From positions 1 to 6,052 of the forward strand of contig JAFGOJ010000196.1 in assembly GCA_016926575.1 (NCBI GenBank): a stretch of DNA of 6,052 nucleotides, given 5' to 3'. A program made the position numbers and the translations under genes. Below, piece after piece: positions 5,655 to 6,052 of this stretch. The notes beneath the pieces are model-generated. The model saw only the letters and a list, made by a program, of their open reading frames with translations, was not told the DNA's origin and ran no database searches. Within the stretch, counting starts at the first letter, position 1; each line of letters opens with the position of its first letter. This stretch comes from Anaerolineae bacterium. Lineage in GTDB: Bacteria > Chloroflexota > Anaerolineae > B4-G1 > DUEL01.

Positions 5655-6052
5655 CACTTCCTCCGCATCTGCTGGGTGGCCATCTCGGCGGCGTTGACGA
5701 TGTGGTAGGCGATGGGGGAAGCCGTCAGGGCGGGGTGGGTGCCGATCTGGAACATGGCGATATCTTCGGCGGTCATTCGGTTCTGGATGCAAGCGGAGAT
5801 GGCGTTGATGATTTCGCCGGCCGTGGGGTCGCCCATCACCTGACCGCCCAGGATTGCGCCGGAGTTACGTTCGAAGACCAGCTTGATCTGGGTGTTGGCG
5901 CCGCCGGGCATCGCGCCGGGGTGGCGGTTGGGGCCTTGGATCGTCACTGCGACGGCGTCGTAGCCGCGCTCTTTGGCCATCGACTCGGTCAGGCCGGCGG
6001 TGGCGATGGCAACGTCGGCCACAGCCGTCGACCAGACGCCCAGCGTGCCGAT
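5654..6052 (-). CDS. FAD/NAD(P)-dependent oxidoreductase, C-terminal dimerisation domain (5' partial)
   Basis: 132 C-terminal residues are in view and the frame runs open through the window edge, so roughly two thirds of a usual 440-460 residue enzyme is missing, including FAD, NAD(P) and any redox-active cysteine. The visible part is the pyridine nucleotide-disulfide oxidoreductase dimerisation domain: VADVAIATAGLTE (11-23; family 'V.xxGLTE'), SGAILGGQVMGDPTAGEIINAI (64-85; family 'ILGxQxxG'), MTAEDIA, and a terminal QIGTHPALTASPI (102-114) with IVNAAEMA (118-125). The enzyme could be a CoA-disulfide reductase/NADH oxidase type or a dihydrolipoamide/mercuric reductase-like type. The His-Pro near the end resembles the C-terminal HxHP of the glutathione reductase branch more than the Tyr-containing end of CoA-disulfide reductases, so the subtype is left open. 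An internal GTG at 6022 is not a credible start, because the family motif begins before it. Confidence 0.88.
   Translation of the reverse strand: MGTLGVWSTAVADVAIATAGLTESMAKERGYDAVAVTIQGPNRHPGAMPGGANTQIKLVFERNSGAILGGQVMGDPTAGEIINAISACIQNRMTAEDIAMFQIGTHPALTASPIAYHIVNAAEMATQQMRRK
5659..5664 (-). promoter_or_regulatory. Shine-Dalgarno of the response regulator
   Basis: On the minus strand GGAGGA occurs 4 nt before the ATG at 5654, within the last codons of the upstream oxidoreductase gene. It fixes the MATILVIDDD start. Confidence 0.8.

Noticed and set aside
5655..5792. 46-codon N-terminal extension of the response regulator
   Set aside because: It overlaps the oxidoreductase C-terminus in a different frame, is Arg/His/Pro-rich, and the receiver domain begins exactly at the ATG at 5654 behind GGAGGA.

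Overview
The window is GC-rich, densely coding bacterial chromosome with no RNA gene, CRISPR array, insertion sequence or phage gene that I can support. The best taxonomic guess is Chloroflexota (Anaerolineae-like). This rests on high GC, a RecG with a long extra N-terminal domain and Pro-rich linker, and the order recG-coaD-coiled-coil protein. It is an inference from remembered family and synteny patterns, not a database result.

Left arm, plus strand (1-4202): four genes lie head to tail and very close. They are a DegV-family fatty-acid-binding protein whose start is cut off by the window edge, the DNA helicase RecG, the coenzyme A biosynthesis enzyme CoaD (phosphopantetheine adenylyltransferase), and a 160-residue coiled-coil protein. 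recG starts 8 nt after the degV-like stop, coaD overlaps the recG stop by one base (TGATG), and the last gene follows after 37 nt with its own strong Shine-Dalgarno. They probably form one housekeeping operon. The last gene resembles, in layout and position, the DivIVA-like septation protein SepIVA of actinobacteria. This is the most interesting observation in the window.

Right arm, minus strand (6052-4224): transcription runs toward the left arm and the two converge with only 21 nt between stop codons. In order of transcription there is the C-terminal end of a FAD/NAD(P)-dependent disulfide-type oxidoreductase, a stand-alone receiver-domain response regulator coupled to it by a one-base TGATG overlap, a 135-nt spacer and a tandem-GNAT acetyltransferase. 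The spacer holds a perfect 19-bp palindrome with a GAA loop and a second imperfect inverted repeat.

The left arm serves genome maintenance (RecG), CoA supply (CoaD), lipid handling (DegV-like) and possibly envelope or division functions (coiled coil). The right arm pairs a redox enzyme with a signalling receiver. Its input kinase and output are not in view. Nothing here amounts to a clearly new biological system. The leads are the SepIVA-like protein, the RecG extension, the palindrome and the receiver with a lengthened beta4-beta5 segment.
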